This document shows positions 60,355 through 64,000 of a stretch of 64,000 nt of DNA, one piece after another (the first letter of the stretch is position 1; each line of letters opens with the position of its first letter). The position numbers and the translations under genes were made by a program. The stretch is from Segatella copri (GTDB lineage Bacteria > Bacteroidota > Bacteroidia > Bacteroidales > Bacteroidaceae): contig NZ_CP137557.1 of the NCBI RefSeq assembly GCF_019249655.2, positions 1,485,001-1,549,000 of the forward strand, written 5' to 3'. The notes under the pieces are model-generated. The model was not told where the DNA came from, ran no database searches, and saw only the letters and a list, made by a program, of their open reading frames with translations.

Positions 60355-62100
60355 ATGGAGAATGTGAAAAGAGTACCATACGGAGTTTCGGATTTCGTAA
60401 AAGTTGTGGAGCGAAATCAGTATTATGTGGATAAGACCATGTATCTGCCTCTTTTGGAAGAGGAGGCAGACAATCTCTTTTTTATTCGCCCTCGCCGTTT
60501 TGGCAAGAGCGTATTCATCAGCATGCTCCATGCTTATTACGACCTACGAACCCAGGATAGGTTTGATGCGTGGTTTGGTGATTTGTGGATAGGCAAGCAT
60601 CCTACTCCCTTGCAGGGTAAATTCCAGGTTCTTCATCTTGACTTTTCGCAGGTAGGAGGCAGCATAGAAAAGCTTGAACAGAACTTCAATTTTTATCTGG
60701 GTGTGGAATTGGACGGCTTTATCCGGGATTATCAGGAATATTATAGCGAGTATGCGATTAAAAAGGTGGAAGAAACGGAAACTGCGACGGGAAAACTGGC
60801 TGTTATCCTGAACGAGGCGAAATCAAAAAGATACCCTCTTTACCTGATTATCGACGAATACGACAACTTCACCAACACCGTGCTTAACGAACAGGGTGAG
60901 GATGTGTATTGGGCAATCACCCATGCCGAAGGTTTCTATCGTGACATCTTCAAGAAGTTCAAGGGCAATTTCGACAGGATTTTCATCACGGGAGTAAGTC
61001 CTGTGACCCTGGATGATGTGACGAGTGGTTTCAACATCGGCTGGCATATTTCTACGAAGCCGGAGTTCAACCAGATGTTGGGCTTTTCTACGGAGGATGT
61101 TCGGGAGATGTTTACCTATTATAAGGAAAAGGGAGCCATCCGTCCGGATAGTGATATTGAGGCGATTATCAGTAACATGAAACCCTGGTATGATAACTAT
61201 TGTTTCTCGGTGGATGCTTTGGAAACTCAGAGCAAGGTGTTTAATTGTGATATGATTCTCTATTATCTCCGCAATTACATGAGTTCGGGTGAGGCTCCGA
61301 AGGAGATGATTGATCCCAACACCAAGACGGATTACAACAAGATGCGCCGGCTTATCAATCTCGACAAACTGGATGGCGACCGCAAGGGCATTATCAGAAA
61401 TATTGCCGAGACGGGCGAGATAACCTGCAGGCTGGAGGAAACTTTCCCGGCACATCAGATTACGGATCCCGATGTTTTTCCAAGTCTGCTGTTCTATTAC
61501 GGCATGCTTACCATCAAGGCAACCCGAGGGGATAAACTGATTCTTGGGATTCCGAATAATAATGTGAGGAAGCAGTATTACAGTTATTTGCTGGAGATGT
61601 TTTCGGAGAAAGCATATCTGAATACCAATCAGCTTACCGATTATTATTACGATATGGCGTATGATGGTAGATGGCGTGAGGGTTTGCAGTTTTTGGCAGA
61701 TAGTTATGCTAAGGTTTCGTCTGTGCGTGATGGTATTGAGGCAGAGCGCAATCTGCAGGGTTTCTTCATGGCGTATCTGAATCTGAACAATTACTATTGT
61801 ACGGCTCCGGAGCTAGAGTTGAATCATGGTTTCTGTGATTTCTTCCTTTTGCCGGATTTGACTCATTATCCAACGAAGCATAGTTATATTTTGGAGTTGA
61901 AGCTGATTCCCAAAAAGGAGAAAGGTATGACAGCTGAGGCTTATCAGTCTGCCATCCAAAAACAATGGTCAGATGCTGAAGCACAAATCAAGCGATATGC
62001 TGAGGCTCCAAGGGTAGAAGCGCTTCGTCAGGGCACCCAGTTGCACAGAATCATCCTGCAATTTGACGGTTGGAAATTGTATAGGATGGATGAGGTGTAA
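60355..62100 (+). CDS. AAA-ATPase-like protein with C-terminal PD-(D/E)XK nuclease-like domain
   Basis: The 581-residue protein begins RVPYGVSDFVKVVERNQYYV, followed by DKTMYLPLLE and the Walker A-like FFIRPRRFGKSVFISML near 40-56, and YPLYLIIDEYDNFTNTVL near 161 for Walker B. This is the AAA-ATPase_like family, abundant in Bacteroidota. The C-terminal quarter (NHGFCDFFLLPDLTHYPTKH, then YILELKLIPKK) has the PD-(D/E)xK nuclease-superfamily pattern with an ExK motif (ELK). Whether it cuts DNA is unproven. Promoter-like boxes lie at 60312-60330. Confidence 0.85.
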   Translation: MENVKRVPYGVSDFVKVVERNQYYVDKTMYLPLLEEEADNLFFIRPRRFGKSVFISMLHAYYDLRTQDRFDAWFGDLWIGKHPTPLQGKFQVLHLDFSQVGGSIEKLEQNFNFYLGVELDGFIRDYQEYYSEYAIKKVEETETATGKLAVILNEAKSKRYPLYLIIDEYDNFTNTVLNEQGEDVYWAITHAEGFYRDIFKKFKGNFDRIFITGVSPVTLDDVTSGFNIGWHISTKPEFNQMLGFSTEDVREMFTYYKEKGAIRPDSDIEAIISNMKPWYDNYCFSVDALETQSKVFNCDMILYYLRNYMSSGEAPKEMIDPNTKTDYNKMRRLINLDKLDGDRKGIIRNIAETGEITCRLEETFPAHQITDPDVFPSLLFYYGMLTIKATRGDKLILGIPNNNVRKQYYSYLLEMFSEKAYLNTNQLTDYYYDMAYDGRWREGLQFLADSYAKVSSVRDGIEAERNLQGFFMAYLNLNNYYCTAPELELNHGFCDFFLLPDLTHYPTKHSYILELKLIPKKEKGMTAEAYQSAIQKQWSDAEAQIKRYAEAPRVEALRQGTQLHRIILQFDGWKLYRMDEV

Positions 62101-62195
62101 AAAGGAGGAAAGTATGGAAATATAATATATGATTTTGTAACTCGCAAGGATTTGGGGAGAAAAGTTTAGGAAAAGTTATGGCTGATAGGAAAAAG

Positions 62196-62245
62196 ACAGC
62201 AGCGACAAGGCACAGGAATCCTGCGCTTTGCCGCTGCTGTTTTTA
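62196..62245 (+). terminator. Terminator after the AAA-ATPase-like gene
   Basis: ACAGCAGCG (62196-62204) pairs with CGCTGCTGT (62232-62240), followed by T-rich sequence. It overlaps the 3' end of the converging HU-HIG gene by 3 bp. Confidence 0.75.
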
Positions 62246-62896
62246 TCTGTCGATTTCCGCACTTGGATGAGGAGTTGCAATCCAAGCCTTATGTGTTCCG
62301 CTTCCCACGCTCATCAGAGGCGGATTTTCTCTTGCCGTAATTCTCCGCAGATCTTCTGATGCAGCGGTGCGTTTCAGTTCGTTGATGTTGGCATAGGTTT
62401 GCAGATTGATGAATCCGTGGTGCTTGATGACGTCCAGGGCACGATGGATTCGCTCTTTTTCTGTGTATGGAGACTTAGCGAGTTGAGTTACTTCACTCTC
62501 GCAACGCTCCAGGTCGGTTTCGCTTTTCAGACGCTTCAGGAGGTTGGGAGCTATCTTGAAGTTCATGCCTTTTACGCCCACCTTCCGATAGGGCATCTTG
62601 TCGGCATCGTCCTCCAATTCCTTGGGCTTGTTATCTTCAAAACCGATGGTGAGGGAGAAGATGCCGATGCCATCGAGTTTTACGTTGTAGCCCATCGAAA
62701 GCATGGTGACAAGAATATTGGAGATGTTCTCCAATACAGCCTTGGTGGTGCTGGGAGCGATGCCGAGGTTGTAGCCCTTCATCTTTTCCACGATGTCGTT
62801 GGTGTCCATCGTTCGGTTGGTTACCACCTTGGGGTAAACGGTTCTTTTGCCCGTATTGCGAAGGTCGTTCATTTCTTGCAGTTTGTAATTAGCCAT
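62243..62896 (-). CDS. HU-HIG DNA-binding domain protein
   Basis: The 217-residue protein has residues 1-125 matching the HU-HIG pattern: YKLQEMNDLRNTGKRTVYPK, NLGIAPSTTKAVLENISNIL, MLSMGYNVKLDGIGIFSLTI. The beta-arm region differs from classical HU. A C-terminal extension of about 90 residues contains a helical segment (KERIHRALDVIKHHGFINLQ, then TYANINELKRTAASE) and ends ENPPLMSVGSGTHKAW plus 12 more residues. Such proteins bind DNA and often accompany mobile cassettes. Its upstream region carries 21-bp tandem repeats. Confidence 0.8.
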   Translation of the reverse strand: MANYKLQEMNDLRNTGKRTVYPKVVTNRTMDTNDIVEKMKGYNLGIAPSTTKAVLENISNILVTMLSMGYNVKLDGIGIFSLTIGFEDNKPKELEDDADKMPYRKVGVKGMNFKIAPNLLKRLKSETDLERCESEVTQLAKSPYTEKERIHRALDVIKHHGFINLQTYANINELKRTAASEDLRRITARENPPLMSVGSGTHKAWIATPHPSAEIDR

Positions 62897-62961
62897 AGTC
62901 TTTTATTATTTTTAGGTGATACATTCCTGTTTTTAATTCTCGTGATAGGTTCCGTTTGCCA

Positions 62962-63024
62962 TTGGCGTACGTTTATCCGGTGTTGGCGTATAAGCGTCCG
63001 CCTTTGTCGGATGTGCATCCGCCA
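62962..63024. repeat. Three 21-bp tandem repeats upstream of the HU-HIG gene
   Basis: TTGGCGTACGTTTATCCGGTG (21 bp at 62962-62982) has diverged copies at 62983-63003 and 63004-63024, with a partial fourth copy (TGGCGGATAG). The minus strand can be read as a seven-residue repeat IRQxRxx, but the frame has no start of its own quality and the repeat lies in the upstream region of the HU-HIG gene. It is probably regulatory DNA or slipped repeat. Confidence 0.7.
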
Positions 63025-63204
63025 CTGGCGGATAGAACCTTTTCGCCTGCAAAGATACAAAATCAAGGGGCGAAATGCAAGAATTGTTCGGGAGTTGGAG
63101 TCTCGGAAGCTGGGACAGGGGAGGATGATTATAGCGGATGAAGATGGTTGTGGTTCTTGAAAATCGAGAAAAATCAGATAAAAGGGAAAATATTGAGGCT
63201 AAAA

Positions 63205-63237
63205 TTTGGTGTATTAAGAATTTCTTTATATATTTGC
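63205..63237 (+). promoter_or_regulatory. Promoter of the second candidate structured RNA
   Basis: TTTG at 63205-63208 and TATATTTGC at 63229-63237 are separated by exactly 20 bp, a strong match to the Bacteroidetes consensus. The start of transcription should be near 63244. Confidence 0.65.
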
Positions 63238-63244
63238 AAACGAT

Positions 63245-63686
63245 TCTACGACTTCAGGTCAGTTTGATTGCAAGAATTCGACTAGCTTAGGCATCGGGTT
63301 CTTTGAGGTTCAAGCCCTACGCCGATGATGTTGACCACCTGTTACTATATAATAAGGTGTGACGCAGAGAAAGCAATGGGTGGGTAAATAGAATCGAGAC
63401 ATTTGAGAAAGCGTTTACTTAACGCTTTGTTCTTGGCACTTCGAAACTTCGCAAACTTCTTAGTGTTGTCATGAACTTAGCAACGGTAGATGCTCCGGGG
63501 TATGTTTATTCATATCCCCCATGGTTCGTAGGCCGTATTGTATCCATATACAATGTGGCAACTGCGTTCGTAGGGGAATAGTATATCCATATCGGCGTGG
63601 GCTTCGACGTTGCTCGTTCTACAACACTGGGCAATGCGAAGGCCTCGAAGCGCGGAACGAGTGACAGACTGGTTCACGCTTTTTTT
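63245..63686 (+). ncRNA. Candidate structured RNA or long leader ending in a terminator
   Basis: About 440 nt without a gene, with promoter and T7 end. Helices by eye: GGTCA 63257-63261 with TGACC 63332-63336; CATCGG 63292-63297 with CCGATG 63322-63327; AAAGCGTT 63408-63415 with AACGCTTT 63421-63428; GGGGTATG 63497-63504 with CATATCCCC (one bulge); ATTGTAT 63537-63543 with ATACAAT 63548-63554; GCTTCGA 63601-63607 with TCGAAGC 63645-63651; and a final hairpin GAAC 63655-63658 with GTTC 63672-63675 plus GCG/CGC before the T tract. CTCGTTC (63613-63619) can instead pair with GAACGAG (63655-63661) and would break the terminator hairpin. No named RNA family was recognised. Confidence 0.55.
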
Positions 63687-63739
63687 GTGTCCTAAATCTT
63701 CGTTTTTTATTAATTTTTAACTAAATAATAATTTACAAA

Positions 63740-64000
63740 ATGAACAAATTGAAGTATTTATTGATGGTGATGCTGGCTGTGTTGGCATTTACCGCATGTG
63801 AAGACAAGGACGACGAGAACAAGGAGCCTAAGTTTACCGATTATTTCAGTATGCAGGTTACTAAGTGCGAGCGTGTTGGTGCTAACCTGAAAGTTGATTT
63901 CAACTTGAAGAACATCAGCGGAAAGGACCTGCAGGGCGTTATGTTGAATGGTGGAGGCTCTGACAGATGCAAAGATGACTTGGGCTCAGAGTACTATTCT
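63740..64000 (+). CDS. Putative lipoprotein, cut by the window end
   Basis: 87 codons are visible. MNKLKYLLMVMLAVLAFTAC is a lipoprotein signal peptide with the lipobox FTAC and Cys at residue 20, followed by an acidic Asp/Glu/Lys-rich stretch (EDKDDENKE), which in Bacteroidota often marks surface-exposed lipoproteins. The rest (VTKCERVGANLKVDFNLKNI, then SGKDLQGVML) is beta-rich. No family recognised from this part. No separate promoter is seen in the 53 bp after the candidate structured RNA, so expression may depend on transcript read-through. Confidence 0.75.
   Translation, partial: MNKLKYLLMVMLAVLAFTACEDKDDENKEPKFTDYFSMQVTKCERVGANLKVDFNLKNISGKDLQGVMLNGGGSDRCKDDLGSEYYS

Noticed and set aside
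62869..63066. 65-codon minus-strand frame with an IRQxRxx seven-residue repeat
   Set aside because: The repeat is a reflection of 21-bp DNA repeats in the HU-HIG upstream region; the frame overlaps the HU-HIG start and has no separate evidence.
1..64000. CRISPR array
   Set aside because: No series of identical repeats separated by unique spacers was seen. Tandem repeats present (22-bp phased palindromes, 21-bp and 17-bp repeats) are too short or lack spacers.
1..64000. Replication origin or parS site next to parA/parB
   Set aside because: No cluster of DnaA boxes and no clear parS palindrome was recognised by eye near 31-33 kb; absence cannot be proven without a search.

Overview
The window reads as a chromosomal segment of a gut-type Bacteroidota, most likely Prevotella or Segatella. 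The evidence is a SusD-type glycan-binding protein, a hybrid two-component-like regulator, a pectinesterase, HU-HIG/smalltalk cassette genes, DUF4421, DUF5683 and DUF349 proteins, and many promoters with the Bacteroidetes -7 box TAnnTTTGC (some with TTTG about 20 bp upstream). The species is inferred; no database search was possible.

Layout. 1-2.8 kb: 3' end of a susD-like gene, a 22-bp-phased CCTTAAGG array and a DUF4421 outer-membrane protein. 3.0-3.3 kb: a candidate stand-alone structured RNA with its own promoter and a T-tract. 3.4-17.6 kb: a same-strand accessory cluster of about 17 genes: EcsC-like, GIY-YIG nuclease, several unknown proteins, a Ycf46-like AAA+ ATPase, a 727-residue coiled-coil protein, a DUF4112 membrane protein, a uracil-DNA-glycosylase-like protein, an LRR-like protein, two tandem paralogues, a DIP1984 protein and a WYL regulator. 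It is the best candidate for an undescribed multi-gene system, possibly defence or envelope stress, but its function is not shown by the sequence. 17.6-22.4 kb: a truncated P-loop ATPase gene, a complete ISL3-family insertion sequence (8-bp target duplication, start codon placed in a stem), a gamma-carbonic-anhydrase-like protein and a second ATPase with an operator-like array.

22.4-47.8 kb is mostly conserved core: alaS, a MerR regulator, pectinesterase, a parA-parB-DUF5683-lytic transglycosylase-rel run, surE-lpxB, rsfS-ftsH-cdsA, two tRNA-Gln(CTG) genes, DUF349, corA, pepD, a UPF0104 membrane protein, rsmA, frr and rsgA. 47.8-52.5 kb: an AraC-type regulator and a giant hybrid sensor-regulator whose phosphotransfer residues are lost. 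52.6-54.9 kb: a reduced smalltalk/HU cassette surrounded by large inverted repeats, including a 283-bp MITE-like palindrome. 54.9-62.9 kb: OPT transporter, aldose epimerase-like protein, EamA transporter, two secreted proteins, an AAA-ATPase-like/PD-(D/E)XK protein and an HU-HIG protein with a decayed duplicate of its tail. 63.2-64 kb: a second candidate structured RNA or leader, with possible terminator/antiterminator folding, before a lipoprotein gene cut by the window edge.

Gene products work together in recognisable sets: ParA/ParB for chromosome segregation; AlaS, Frr, RsmA, RsgA and RsfS for translation and ribosome assembly; LpxB and CdsA for lipid synthesis; FtsH for membrane proteolysis; Rel for (p)ppGpp.
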